From Coprococcus comes ATCC 27758 (GTDB lineage Bacteria > Bacillota > Clostridia > Lachnospirales > Lachnospiraceae), in the NCBI RefSeq assembly GCF_025149785.1, contig NZ_CP102277.1:1302001-1366000 (forward strand): a stretch of DNA of 64,000 nt, written 5' to 3'. Both the position numbers and the translations under genes were made by a program. Shown here piece by piece: positions 1-8,902 of the stretch (within the stretch, counting starts at the first letter, position 1; every line of letters starts with the position of its first letter). Below the pieces are notes generated by a model. The model ran no database searches. It worked only from the letters and a program-made list of their open reading frames with translations, and had not been told where the DNA came from.

Positions 1-2
1 CC

Positions 3-470
3 CAGCTCAAAGAGCAGGGAGCAGAAGACAAGTTCTACGACGTACTTGAAGAAGTACCGAGAGTTCGTAAAGACCTTGGTGAACCACCGCTGGTTACTCC
101 GTCATCACAGATCGTTGGTACACAGGCAGTATTCAATGTCCTGATGGGCGAACGCTACAAGATGGCAACAAAAGAGACGAAAGACATCCTGAGCGGAAAA
201 TACGGTGCAACTGTTAAACCGTTCAACCCGGATGTTGTTCAGAAAGTACTCGGAGACAATCCGGAAGTTATCACATGCCGTCCGGCAGACCTGATCCCGG
301 ATGAACTCGGAACTCTTGAAAAAGAGATGGAACAGTACAAAGAGCAGGATGAAGACGTACTCAGCTACGCACTCTTCCCGCAGGTAGCTACAGACTTCTT
401 CAAATACCGCGAGGCACAGGAGAAGAAAGTAGATGCTACAATTGCAAAAGACGGAAGTTATCCGGTATAA
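3..470 (+). CDS. Oxaloacetate decarboxylase / pyruvate carboxylase-type alpha subunit, C-terminal part (5' truncated)
   Basis: The reading frame is open from the window edge (first full codon at base 3) to a TAA at 468-470, so only the last 155 residues are visible. The segment starting PPLVTPSSQIVGTQAVFNVL, followed by GERYKM, is the conserved C-terminal region of carboxyltransferase subunits that use a biotinyl carrier (OadA/PycB family). These move CO2 between oxaloacetate or pyruvate and biotin. No biotinyl (MKM) domain follows, so the carrier is probably a separate polypeptide, as is usual in Lachnospiraceae. A strong terminator follows 60 bases downstream, so this is probably the last gene of its operon. 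The family call is solid; whether it works as a Na+-pumping decarboxylase or a carboxylase subunit cannot be told from this part. Confidence 0.82.
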   Translation, partial: QLKEQGAEDKFYDVLEEVPRVRKDLGEPPLVTPSSQIVGTQAVFNVLMGERYKMATKETKDILSGKYGATVKPFNPDVVQKVLGDNPEVITCRPADLIPDELGTLEKEMEQYKEQDEDVLSYALFPQVATDFFKYREAQEKKVDATIAKDGSYPV

Positions 471-530
471 TAACGATGAACTGACGAAAGCTGTTACAGA
501 CAGTATTTTGTGAGCAAAACGTAACCTCAG

Positions 531-570
531 GAGCCATAAAATTCGAGTTGAATTTTATGGCTCTTTTGCT
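531..570 (+). terminator. Rho-independent terminator after the carboxylase subunit
   Basis: A perfect 14-bp stem (531-544 pairing with 550-563, arms GAGCCATAAAATTC and GAATTTTATGGCTC) with a 5-base loop is followed by a T-rich run. It separates the carboxylase operon from the RpiR regulator. Confidence 0.9.
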
Positions 571-653
571 TATAATAAAAAGGGTTGTGACCTTATTTAT
601 AATAGAAGTAAATGAGTTTATAAAAAGGCACGTTTCTTATTTGGAGGCAAATT

Positions 654-1553
654 GTGAGCACAAAAAATGAGTTACTGATTAGAATTGATGAGAGATATCC
701 GAAGTTCAGCAAGGGACAGAAGCGGCTTGCGGATTACATCAAAGAAAATTATGATAAAGCAGCCTTCCTGACGGCTGCAAAGATGGGAGAGGCAGTCGGT
801 GTCAGCGAATCAACGGTTGTCCGTTTCGCAACACAGCTTGGATATAAAGGCTATCCCGAATTCCAGAAAGCACTGGGAGAACTGGTGCGTACCAAGCTGA
901 ATTCTATCCAGCGTATGGAAGTGACCTACGGACGGATCGACCGGAGCGAGATCCTGGCGACGGTTCTGCAGTCTGATATCGAGAAGATCAAGCAGACATT
1001 GGAATCAGTGGACAATCATGCATTTGAGCTGGCGGTGGATACGATCCTTGCGGCAAAAAAGGTTTATGTGATCGGAATCCGAAGCTGTGCACCTCTGGCA
1101 AAATTCCTGACTTTCTATCTGAATCTGATCTGTGAGGATGTGGTAGAGGTCGATACCAACAGTTCCAGCGAGATTTTTGAGCAGCTGATCCGGATCGGGG
1201 AAGAAGATGTGATCATCGGGATCAGTTTTCCGCGATATTCCATGCGTACTTTAAAAGCACTGGAATTTGCCAGCAACCGGAAAGCAAAGGTAATAACCTT
1301 GACCGACAGTGTGAATTCACCGATGAATCTCTATTCCTCCTGCAATCTGATCGCCAAGAGTGATATGGCATCTATCGTAGATTCCCTGGTTGCACCGCTC
1401 AGTGTGATCAATGCACTGGTGGTTGCACTCTGCATGAAGAAGCAGGATGATGTCATCGAGACGCTGGAGACACTGGAGGACATCTGGGACGAATATCAGG
1501 TTTATTCCAGAGATGAGCTGGAGCCTGTAGAAGATGAGGTAAGGATCAAATGA
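654..1553 (+). CDS. MurR/RpiR family transcriptional regulator
   Basis: A 299-residue protein with the two-domain RpiR architecture. The N-terminal helix-turn-helix (about residues 1-80) contains SKGQKRLADYI and VSESTVVRFATQLGYKGYPE. The C-terminal SIS sugar-phosphate-binding domain (about 120-260) contains VYVIGIRSCAPLAKFL and IIGISFPRYS. Members repress or activate sugar catabolism genes in response to phosphosugars. The start is GTG at 654, chosen because GGAGG lies at 643-647. The stop overlaps the next gene by 4 bases (ATGA), so the two are translationally coupled. The target genes cannot be deduced. Confidence 0.9.
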   Translation: MSTKNELLIRIDERYPKFSKGQKRLADYIKENYDKAAFLTAAKMGEAVGVSESTVVRFATQLGYKGYPEFQKALGELVRTKLNSIQRMEVTYGRIDRSEILATVLQSDIEKIKQTLESVDNHAFELAVDTILAAKKVYVIGIRSCAPLAKFLTFYLNLICEDVVEVDTNSSSEIFEQLIRIGEEDVIIGISFPRYSMRTLKALEFASNRKAKVITLTDSVNSPMNLYSSCNLIAKSDMASIVDSLVAPLSVINALVVALCMKKQDDVIETLETLEDIWDEYQVYSRDELEPVEDEVRIK

Positions 1554-2782
1554 GTAAAGTACTGATCGTAGGGGGCGGAGCTGCCGGTATGTTCGCATCG
1601 ATTTTTGCGGCGAAAAATGGCAATGAAGTCCACGTATTTGAGAAAAATGAAAAACTTGGAAAGAAGCTTTTCATCACGGGAAAAGGCAGATGCAATGTCA
1701 CCAATGCCTGTGACGTGGATGAACTTTTCCAGAATATGGTATCCAATGAGAAATTCATGTACAGCAGTTTTTACGGATTTACCAACCAGGATGTGATGGA
1801 TTTCTTTGAAAATGCAGGATTGCGTCTGAAGACGGAGCGTGGCAACCGTGTATTTCCGCAGTCGGATCATTCTTCGGATGTTATCCGCACACTGGAGCTG
1901 GAAATGAAGCGAAATGGAGTACACATCCATCTTTATTCCAATGTAGAAAAGGTTGTGGCAGAGGATGGAAGATTTTCCTATCTTGTCATGGCAGATGGAA
2001 GCAAAGAAGAAGGGGATGCCTGCATTATCGCAACCGGTGGTGTCAGCTATCAGACAACAGGTTCCACCGGAGATGGCTATCGCTTTGCAGAAGCGATGGG
2101 ACACAAGATCACCGAACCTGCACCTTCCCTGGTTCCGATGAATGTCAGAGAAGAGTACATTCCGGCACTGATGGGGCTTTCCCTCCGGAATGTCCAGGCA
2201 ACGGTCTATGACGGAAAGAAAGAGCTGTACAGTGATTTCGGAGAAATGTTATTCACCCACTTTGGAGTAAGCGGACCACTGATCATCAGTGCGAGTGCCT
2301 ATGTAGGTAAAATCCTGCAGAAAAAGCATGAGTTAAAGCTGGTCATAGACCTGAAGCCGGCACTTTCCGAAGAGCAGCTGGATGCGAGAGTGCTGCGGGA
2401 ATTTGATGCAAACCATAATAAACAGTTTAAAAATGCAGTTACCGGACTGTTTCCGGCAAAATTACTTCCGGTTATGATCCACTTAAGCGGCATTGATCCG
2501 GAGAAGAAGGTCAATGTGATCACAAAAGAAGAGCGGATGAATTTCGTCCATCTGATCAAGCATTTTACTGTGACACTGACCGGGCTTCGAGATTTCAAAG
2601 AGGCAATTATTACACGGGGCGGCGTAAAAGTCAAAGAAGTCAATCCGTCTACGATGGAGTCCAAGCTGGTACAGGGACTGTATTTTGCAGGGGAAGTGCT
2701 GGATCTGGATGCACTGACCGGTGGATTCAATCTGCAGATCGCATGGTCGACTGCATATGCGGCAGGAAGTAATATCTGGTAG
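1550..2782 (+). CDS. BaiN/RdsA family NAD(P)/FAD-dependent oxidoreductase (HI0933-like flavoprotein)
   Basis: A 410-residue flavoprotein. The N-terminal dinucleotide-binding motif GGGAAGMFASIFAA is followed by EKNEKLGKKLFITGKGRCN, the hallmark of the HI0933/BaiN family. The C-terminal segment with GGVKVKEVNPSTMESK and FAGEVLDLDALTGGFNLQ is also diagnostic. Family members reduce diverse substrates; BaiN was linked to bile-acid dehydroxylation, but most homologues lack an assigned substrate. Full length. It overlaps the RpiR gene by 4 bases and precedes cmk, an order common in Clostridia, which suggests a conserved operon rather than a dedicated pathway. Confidence 0.88.
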   Translation: MSKVLIVGGGAAGMFASIFAAKNGNEVHVFEKNEKLGKKLFITGKGRCNVTNACDVDELFQNMVSNEKFMYSSFYGFTNQDVMDFFENAGLRLKTERGNRVFPQSDHSSDVIRTLELEMKRNGVHIHLYSNVEKVVAEDGRFSYLVMADGSKEEGDACIIATGGVSYQTTGSTGDGYRFAEAMGHKITEPAPSLVPMNVREEYIPALMGLSLRNVQATVYDGKKELYSDFGEMLFTHFGVSGPLIISASAYVGKILQKKHELKLVIDLKPALSEEQLDARVLREFDANHNKQFKNAVTGLFPAKLLPVMIHLSGIDPEKKVNVITKEERMNFVHLIKHFTVTLTGLRDFKEAIITRGGVKVKEVNPSTMESKLVQGLYFAGEVLDLDALTGGFNLQIAWSTAYAAGSNIW

Positions 2783-2861
2783 TTTTTGGATTATAGATAT
2801 CGCACAGCAATCCAGAGATGGCGTAAACAGGAAAATGTGAGTGAAACAGGGAGGATATAAA

Positions 2862-3518
2862 ATGGGATATAATATCGCAATTGACGGACCGGCAGGTGCC
2901 GGAAAGAGCACGATCGCAAAACTGGTTGCAAAGGAACTGGGATTCATCTATGTAGATACCGGGGCAATGTACCGCGGACTTGCCGTACATTTTCTGAAAA
3001 AGGGGATCGTACCGGGAGAAGTAGAGAAGATCGAGGCAGCATGCGAGGATGCAAAGGTAGAGCTTGGTTATGAAAATGGTGTGCAGCAAGTCTATTTGAA
3101 TGGAGAAAACATCACTTCACAGCTTCGTGAGGAAGCGGTTGGAAATATGGCATCCGTAAGCTCGGCAGTACCGGCAGTCCGTGCAAAGCTTCTGGATCTG
3201 CAGAGGAATCTTGCAAAAGAAAAAGATGTCGTTATGGACGGAAGAGATATCGGAACCAATGTACTTCCGAATGCGGACGTTAAAGTGTATCTGACTGCAA
3301 GTGTAGAATGCCGCGCAATGCGCCGGTTCAAAGAACTGGAAGGAAAAGGAGAAGCCTGTGATTTTGAACAGATCAGGCAGGATATCCAGGAAAGAGACGA
3401 GCGCGATATGACAAGAGAGATCGCACCGCTTAAGCAGGCTGAAGATGCAACGCTGATTGACAGCTCTGAGATGGGAATTGACGATGTGGTGAAGGCAATT
3501 ATTGCACTGACAAAGTAG
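2862..3518 (+). CDS. cmk: Cytidylate kinase
   Basis: A 218-residue (d)CMP kinase. The P-loop GPAGAGKST is near residues 9-17. It is followed by YVDTGAMYR, the CMP-binding region containing MDGRDIGTNVLPNADVKVYLTA, and a lid segment with RDERDMTREIAPL. It phosphorylates CMP/dCMP for nucleotide salvage and lipid/DNA precursor supply. I chose ATG 2862 rather than the in-frame GTG at 2841 because AGGGAGG lies at 2848-2854, seven bases upstream of that ATG, and the family starts directly with the beta strand leading to the P-loop. A terminator follows at 3621. Confidence 0.95.
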   Translation: MGYNIAIDGPAGAGKSTIAKLVAKELGFIYVDTGAMYRGLAVHFLKKGIVPGEVEKIEAACEDAKVELGYENGVQQVYLNGENITSQLREEAVGNMASVSSAVPAVRAKLLDLQRNLAKEKDVVMDGRDIGTNVLPNADVKVYLTASVECRAMRRFKELEGKGEACDFEQIRQDIQERDERDMTREIAPLKQAEDATLIDSSEMGIDDVVKAIIALTK

Positions 3519-3620
3519 AAAAACTGTCAGAAATCAGATTGCAGCAGCAAAAAAGGTGATTATTGTATGGAAAGGGTAAAAATCTATAATTGAAAATACA
3601 ATAATTGATAAATAATTAAA

Positions 3621-3667
3621 AAGTCATTAGTTTTTAGAAAAAAGTACATAAAACTAATGGCTTTTTT
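3621..3667 (+). terminator. Rho-independent terminator after cmk
   Basis: Arms 3621-3634 (AAGTCATTAGTTTT) and 3650-3663 pair over 14 positions, including one G-U, followed by TTTTGC. It closes the cmk operon and marks the boundary to the polysaccharide locus. Confidence 0.82.
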
Positions 3668-3798
3668 GCGCGGAAAGTCGATAAAATGTCGAAAAAGAGA
3701 ATTGTACATGAAGATTGCTTTACCTTTTATACGAAATATGTTATAAATGTTAGAGAAAAAAATTACGAAAGTAATGTTTAAGAGGGTTGGGTTCACTT

Positions 3799-5220
3799 AT
3801 GTACAGAAAGAAAACTTCCAGTTGGTTAAAACACTGGGATTTTATTTTGTTAGATTTAATATTGTTGGAATTATCTTATTTACTTGCTCACTGGTTATAT
3901 CATGGGACTGCATATTACAGAGAAGCACCGCTTTACCGGAATGTGTTTTTTGCGATAGCGGCGATCGATCTGGTTGTGGGACTGATGATGGGAAGTTACA
4001 AGGGCATCTTAAGAAGAGGGTACTGGTTGGAGACTAAGGCAGTCGCAAAGCACGCAATCATCGTGACCGTGTGTGTGATTGCTTATTTGTTTGCAATGAA
4101 AGAGTCGAGCAATTACTCACGAGTTGTTATATTTGCATTCCCAATCATATCGATCTGCGTATTATATATAGGAAGGATTTTGTTGAAAAAATGGCTTTCC
4201 AAGCACAGAGGCCCTGCATCAGGGAAAAGAGCGATCCTTCTGATCGGTGGAAAAAAGAATTATAGAGAAATTGTGGAGGCATTTACCAGCAATCCCTACA
4301 GTGAGTTTCATGTAATGGGAATTGGAATTATTGATGCAAAAGAAAATGAAATTCCAAATTATCATGGATTCCCGGTATTTTGTGGAGAGAGTGCGATTGA
4401 AGATTTTGCACAGTTGAACTGGGTGGATGAAGCACTTTTCAGCATTCCGACAGAGCTTGCGCTTTCGGATAAAATGATCAAAAATTTCGGTATCATGGGA
4501 ATTACCATACATATCAAGCTGGCAAGAGTTGCGGATGATTCTTCCAATCAGATTGTGGAAAAGCTGGAAGGATATACGGTGCTTTCGACCAGCATCAATA
4601 TGGTAAGCGCCGGTCAGCTGATCTTCAAAAGGACGATGGATATCTGCGGAGGACTGGTTGGAATGCTACTGACAGGTATCATTTTTATCTTTGTAGCACC
4701 AATCATTTATATTAAGTCACCGGGACCGATCTTCTTCAAACAGGTGCGAATCGGAAAAAATGGCAAAAAATTCAACATTTACAAATTCCGAAGCATGTAT
4801 ATGGATGCAGAAGAGCGGAAGAAAGAGCTGATGGCGCAGAACGATATCAAAGATGGTATGATGTTCAAGATGGATAATGATCCACGTATCATCAAGGGAA
4901 TCGGTAATTTTATCCGTGATTACTCTCTGGATGAATTTCCACAGTTCTGGAATGTACTCATAGGTGACATGAGCCTTGTGGGAACCAGACCGCCAACAGT
5001 GGACGAGTGGGAGAAATACGAGATGCATCACCGCTCCAGACTGGCATTCAAGCCGGGACTTACCGGTATGTGGCAAGTCAGCGGAAGAAGTAATATCACA
5101 GACTTTGAAGAAGTTGTAAGACTGGATACCGAGTATATTAAAAAGTGGAGTCCGGGGTTGGATATTATGATTCTGTTTAAGACCGTGGCTGTTGTGCTGG
5201 GGAAGGTTGGATCGAAGTAG
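3799..5220 (+). CDS. Polyprenyl-phosphate sugar-1-phosphate transferase (initiating transferase of polysaccharide synthesis)
   Basis: A 473-residue WbaP/CpsE-type enzyme. Hydrophobic segments occupy about the first 130 residues, then a nucleotide-binding-like middle domain, then the bacterial sugar transferase domain from about residue 275. That domain shows KRTMDICGG, a membrane hairpin ending in KSPGPIFFKQ, RIGKNGKKFNIYKFRSM, DEFPQFWNVLIGDMSLVGTRP and KPGLTGMWQVSGR. It transfers a hexose-1-phosphate from a UDP-sugar to undecaprenyl phosphate, the first step of capsule or exopolysaccharide assembly. ATG 3799 is preferred over TTG 3787 because AGAGGG (3781-3786) nearly abuts the TTG. Being first after the cmk terminator, it probably opens the polysaccharide operon. 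Confidence 0.92.
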   Translation: MYRKKTSSWLKHWDFILLDLILLELSYLLAHWLYHGTAYYREAPLYRNVFFAIAAIDLVVGLMMGSYKGILRRGYWLETKAVAKHAIIVTVCVIAYLFAMKESSNYSRVVIFAFPIISICVLYIGRILLKKWLSKHRGPASGKRAILLIGGKKNYREIVEAFTSNPYSEFHVMGIGIIDAKENEIPNYHGFPVFCGESAIEDFAQLNWVDEALFSIPTELALSDKMIKNFGIMGITIHIKLARVADDSSNQIVEKLEGYTVLSTSINMVSAGQLIFKRTMDICGGLVGMLLTGIIFIFVAPIIYIKSPGPIFFKQVRIGKNGKKFNIYKFRSMYMDAEERKKELMAQNDIKDGMMFKMDNDPRIIKGIGNFIRDYSLDEFPQFWNVLIGDMSLVGTRPPTVDEWEKYEMHHRSRLAFKPGLTGMWQVSGRSNITDFEEVVRLDTEYIKKWSPGLDIMILFKTVAVVLGKVGSK

Positions 5221-5362
5221 GATTGTTGTAAAAGGTCAATAAAAAGCATACGAAATGCTGAAAAGGCTACTTCTTTTAAGTATGTAGAGTGCAGAAATGT
5301 CTACTCAACAAAAGTACATAGATATAAAGGAGTAGAGGGGACAATATTGGTTGGAGAACATT

Positions 5363-6493
5363 ATGAAAGATAGATTTGCAGTGTCCATGTTCGGACAAAA
5401 AAGACTGTCCCGTGAGGGCGGGATAGAGATTGTTGTAAAAGAATTGTGCACCAGAATGGCACGAGATGGATGTCAGGTTACCTGTTACAACAGATCTGGT
5501 CATCACGTGAGTGGTGCAGAGTATGACAATAAAATTGAATATGATGGAATCCGACAGAAATTTGTTCCAACTATTGAAGGAAAAGGTCTTGCAGCGGTGA
5601 GTTCCTCTTTCTTTGCGGCCCTGTACAGTGCTTTTGGAAAATATGATGTGGTACATATCCATGCAGAAGGTCCAGCTTTTTTCTCGTGGCTACCTAAGAT
5701 GTTTGGAAAGAGGGTTGTGGTTACCATTCATGGTATAGACTGGCAACGGGAAAAATGGAAGTCAGGATTTGGCTCTAAATTCATCCGTCAGGGTGAAAAG
5801 AATGCTGTAAAGTATGCAGATGAAATCATCGTTCTGAGTAAAGGTGTTCAGGATTATTTCAGAGATACCTATGGCAGGGAGACACATTTCGTTCCGAATG
5901 GAGTGAACAGACCAGAAACCCGAGAAGCTGGTTTAATAACAGAAAAATTTGGACTGACGAAAGATTCCTACATATTATTTCTTGGTCGACTGGTACCGGA
6001 AAAAGGTATCCGGTATTTGGTTGAAGCGTTCAAGGATGTCAAAACAGATAAAAAGCTGGTCATCGCAGGCGGTTCCAGTGATACAGATTCCTTTATGAAG
6101 GAATTGAAAGAACTGGCGAAGGGTGACGATCGGATTCTCTTTACCGGATTTGTGCAGGGAGCGATGCTGGATGAATTATACAGCAACGCTTACATCTATA
6201 CGCTGCCGTCTGATCTGGAAGGAATGCCATTAAGTCTTCTGGAAGCCATGAGTTATGGAAATGCTTGTCTGGTATCTGATATACCGGAATGTACCGAGGT
6301 GGTAGAAGATAAAGCAATCATATTCCGAAAATCCAATATCAAGGACCTGACAGAAAAACTGCAGGACGCATGCGATGATATTCGGAAGGTAGGAAAGTTA
6401 AAAGAACAGGCAGCCGACTTTATCTGTGCAAAATACAACTGGGATGAAGTAGTGGATAAAACACTTGCATTGTATGAGGAGAAGAGCCGATGA
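5363..6493 (+). CDS. Glycosyltransferase family 4 protein
   Basis: A 376-residue GT-B fold enzyme. The N-terminal acceptor domain contains SREGGIEIVVKELCTRMA and VVTIHGIDWQREKW. The C-terminal nucleotide-sugar domain contains FLGRLVPEKGIRYLVEAF (about residues 206-223) and a terminal ELYSNAYIYTLPSDLEGMPLSLLEAMSYG motif region with the catalytic-type glutamates. It presumably adds the second sugar of the repeat unit. ATG 5363 is supported by GGAG at 5353-5356; the TTG twelve bases upstream lacks a usable site. It overlaps the next gene by 4 bases (ATGA). Donor and acceptor are unknown. Confidence 0.88.
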   Translation: MKDRFAVSMFGQKRLSREGGIEIVVKELCTRMARDGCQVTCYNRSGHHVSGAEYDNKIEYDGIRQKFVPTIEGKGLAAVSSSFFAALYSAFGKYDVVHIHAEGPAFFSWLPKMFGKRVVVTIHGIDWQREKWKSGFGSKFIRQGEKNAVKYADEIIVLSKGVQDYFRDTYGRETHFVPNGVNRPETREAGLITEKFGLTKDSYILFLGRLVPEKGIRYLVEAFKDVKTDKKLVIAGGSSDTDSFMKELKELAKGDDRILFTGFVQGAMLDELYSNAYIYTLPSDLEGMPLSLLEAMSYGNACLVSDIPECTEVVEDKAIIFRKSNIKDLTEKLQDACDDIRKVGKLKEQAADFICAKYNWDEVVDKTLALYEEKSR

Positions 6494-7689
6494 GAGTATT
6501 AATAATAAATAAATTTTTATATCCGAATGGCGGATCGGAGACGTACATATTTAAGCTGGGTGAGGCACTGGAGCAGCACGGACACGAGGTTCAGTACTTC
6601 GGTATGGAACACGAAGGCCGCTGTGTGGGCAACCGTGTCAATGCTTATACATCTGATATGGACTTCCACGGCGGCAGTAAACTGAGCAAGCTGACCTACC
6701 CGATCAAGACCATCTACAGCAAGGAAGCAAGAGAAAAATTAAGACTAGTACTAGATGACTTCAAGCCGGATGTCTGTCACCTGAACAATTTTAACTACCA
6801 GCTGACACCTTCCATCATTCTGGAAATCGTGAAGTGGCGCAAGGAGACCGGAAGAGATTGTAAGATCATCTTCACGGCACATGACTACCAGCTGGTCTGC
6901 CCGAACCACATGCTGAACAATCCGAACGCCCACCAGAACTGTGAGAAGTGTCTCGGCGGTCATTTCGCGAACTGCATGAAAGGCAAGTGCATTCACGGCT
7001 CCACGGCGAAATCTGCCATTGGCATGATGGAAGCGGAGTTCTGGAAGTGGAAAGGCACCTATAAGTACATTGACACCATGATCTGCTGCTCGGAGTTCAT
7101 GAAGAGCAAGATGGACAGCAACCCGCTGTTTGCGACGAAGACCGTGGCAATGCACAACTTCATCGATAAGGTGGAGTGGAAAGAGACTCCAAAGAAGGAT
7201 TACGTCCTCTACTTCGGCCGCTTCTCGGAGGAGAAGGGTATCGGTACGCTCATCAAGGTCTGTAAAGAACTGCAGGATGTGCAGTTCATCTTCGCCGGTA
7301 CTGGCCCACTGGAAGAGACAGTAAATGGTATTAAGAACATCAAGAACGTTGGCTTCCAGAAAGGCGAGGCACTGGAGAAGCTGATCCGTGAGGCACGGTT
7401 CTCCATTTATCCTTCTGAGTGGTATGAGAACTGCCCGTTCTCTGTGATGGAATCCCAGATGTATGGCACACCAGTGCTGGGAGCGAACATCGGCGGTATC
7501 CCGGAACTGATTCAGGTTGGCAAGACCGGCGAGCTGTTTGAAAGCGGTAACGGGAAAGATTTGAAGAGAAAGATAGAGAAGCTCTGGGGTGATAAGAAGC
7601 TGTGTGCGGAGTACAGTGCGAACTGCAAGGACATCAGCTTCGATACCATCGATGAGTATTACGAGAAAATTATGAAAGTTTATAGATAA
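6490..7689 (+). CDS. Glycosyltransferase family 4 protein with Cys-rich insert
   Basis: A 399-residue GT-B enzyme: N-terminal PNGGSETYIFKLGEALEQHGH, C-terminal YFGRFSEEKGIGTLIKVC (from about residue 240), then PSEWYENCPFSVMESQMYG and GTPVLGANIGGIPELI. A cysteine-rich stretch at about residues 150-175 (NCEKCLGG, NCMKGKC) occurs in a GT4 subgroup and may bind metal. It is coupled to the preceding gene through ATGA. From about base 6540 its base composition becomes visibly GC-richer than the upstream gene, with many CTG, ACC and GGC codons. This continues through the radical SAM gene and suggests both arrived together. Confidence 0.88.
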   Translation: MRVLIINKFLYPNGGSETYIFKLGEALEQHGHEVQYFGMEHEGRCVGNRVNAYTSDMDFHGGSKLSKLTYPIKTIYSKEAREKLRLVLDDFKPDVCHLNNFNYQLTPSIILEIVKWRKETGRDCKIIFTAHDYQLVCPNHMLNNPNAHQNCEKCLGGHFANCMKGKCIHGSTAKSAIGMMEAEFWKWKGTYKYIDTMICCSEFMKSKMDSNPLFATKTVAMHNFIDKVEWKETPKKDYVLYFGRFSEEKGIGTLIKVCKELQDVQFIFAGTGPLEETVNGIKNIKNVGFQKGEALEKLIREARFSIYPSEWYENCPFSVMESQMYGTPVLGANIGGIPELIQVGKTGELFESGNGKDLKRKIEKLWGDKKLCAEYSANCKDISFDTIDEYYEKIMKVYR

Positions 7690-7714
7690 AAAGAGAGATA
7701 GAGGTATTAGAAAA

Positions 7715-8902
7715 ATGGCTAACAATAACGAAAAGAAACTGAATGGTACGGTTATCGTCACTTACCGCTGCAATGCTCGTTGCTCCATGTGCAACCGTTA
7801 TAAGGCACCTTCCAAGCCGGAAGAAGAAATCAGCATTGAAACCATCAAGAAGCTGCCGAAGATGTACTTTACCAACATCACCGGTGGTGAGCCGTTCATC
7901 CGTACCGACCTGAAGGATATCGTGCGTGAACTGTACAAGAAGTCTGACCGTATCGTTATTTCCACGAACGGTTTCTTCACAGATCGTATCGTTGATTTGT
8001 GTAAGGAGTTCCCTCAAATCGGTATTCGTATCTCTATCGAGGGTCTGGAGCAGACCAACAATGAGATTCGTGGCCTGCAGAACGGCTACCAGCGTGGTTA
8101 CGGCACACTGAAGAAGCTGCGTGAAATGGGCATGAAGGATGTCGGTTTTGGTATGACCGTTCAGGACAAGAATGCTCCTGACCTGGTTCCGCTGTACAAA
8201 ATCTCCAACGAGATGGGCATGGAGTTCGCAACAGCATCTCTGCACAACAGCTTCTACTTTGTTGAGGCCAAGAACATTATCCATGACCGTCCGATGGTTG
8301 CTAAGAACTTCGAGAATCTGGTCAACGAACTGCTTCGCAGCAACAGCCCGAAGAAGTGGTTTCGTGCGTACTTTAACCACGGCCTGATCAACTACATCTA
8401 CGGTCAGAAGCGTCTGCTGCCTTGCGATATGAGCTTTGATACCTTCTTCATCGACCCGTATGGCGATGTCATGCCTTGCAACGGTACCAAGGACAAAGAG
8501 GTCATGGGCAACCTGAACAATCAAACCTGGGACGAGCTTTGGAACAGCCCTGAAGCAGAGAAGGTTCGTGCAAAGGTTCGCTGCTGTGACCGTGACTGCT
8601 GGATGATCGGTTCTGTCAGCCCGGCTATGCACAAGTACATCTGGAAGCCGGCTATCTGGGTTCTGGTTCACAAGTTCAAGGCTCTGTTCACCAAGCATCC
8701 GTACAGCATGTATGAGCTGAAAATCTGCCGCGATTATCGTGATGGCAAAGTTACTAAAGAGGATTTGGACAAGTGCAGCACCTGCGATATGAACTGTGTA
8801 ATCAATAACGGCCTGAGTGAAGCCTCCAAGGAGCAGCTGAAGCATAAGACCGGCGAGGAAATCGTGGATGCTGATATTGCACAGCAGATGGAGACGAAGT
8901 AA
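7715..8902 (+). CDS. Radical SAM / SPASM domain protein in polysaccharide locus
   Basis: A 395-residue radical SAM enzyme. CxxxCxxC sits at residues 19-26 (YRCNARCSMCNRY). It is followed by TGGEPFIRTDL and a C-terminal SPASM-type auxiliary cluster region (DPYGDVMPCNGT, then a CCDRDCW segment and a final CSTCDMNC). SPASM enzymes modify peptides or, in some families, sugars and other small molecules. No precursor peptide is apparent nearby, and the flanking genes are glycosyltransferases and an acyltransferase, so a sugar or lipid-linked substrate is an inference only. It shares the GC-rich composition of the upstream GT4 and shares one base with the next gene's start. Confidence 0.85.
   Translation: MANNNEKKLNGTVIVTYRCNARCSMCNRYKAPSKPEEEISIETIKKLPKMYFTNITGGEPFIRTDLKDIVRELYKKSDRIVISTNGFFTDRIVDLCKEFPQIGIRISIEGLEQTNNEIRGLQNGYQRGYGTLKKLREMGMKDVGFGMTVQDKNAPDLVPLYKISNEMGMEFATASLHNSFYFVEAKNIIHDRPMVAKNFENLVNELLRSNSPKKWFRAYFNHGLINYIYGQKRLLPCDMSFDTFFIDPYGDVMPCNGTKDKEVMGNLNNQTWDELWNSPEAEKVRAKVRCCDRDCWMIGSVSPAMHKYIWKPAIWVLVHKFKALFTKHPYSMYELKICRDYRDGKVTKEDLDKCSTCDMNCVINNGLSEASKEQLKHKTGEEIVDADIAQQMETK

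Noticed and set aside
3787-3798. TTG 3787 as start of the sugar transferase
   Set aside because: The ribosome-binding-like AGAGGG directly abuts it; ATG 3799 gives the usual short basic N-terminus before the first membrane segment.
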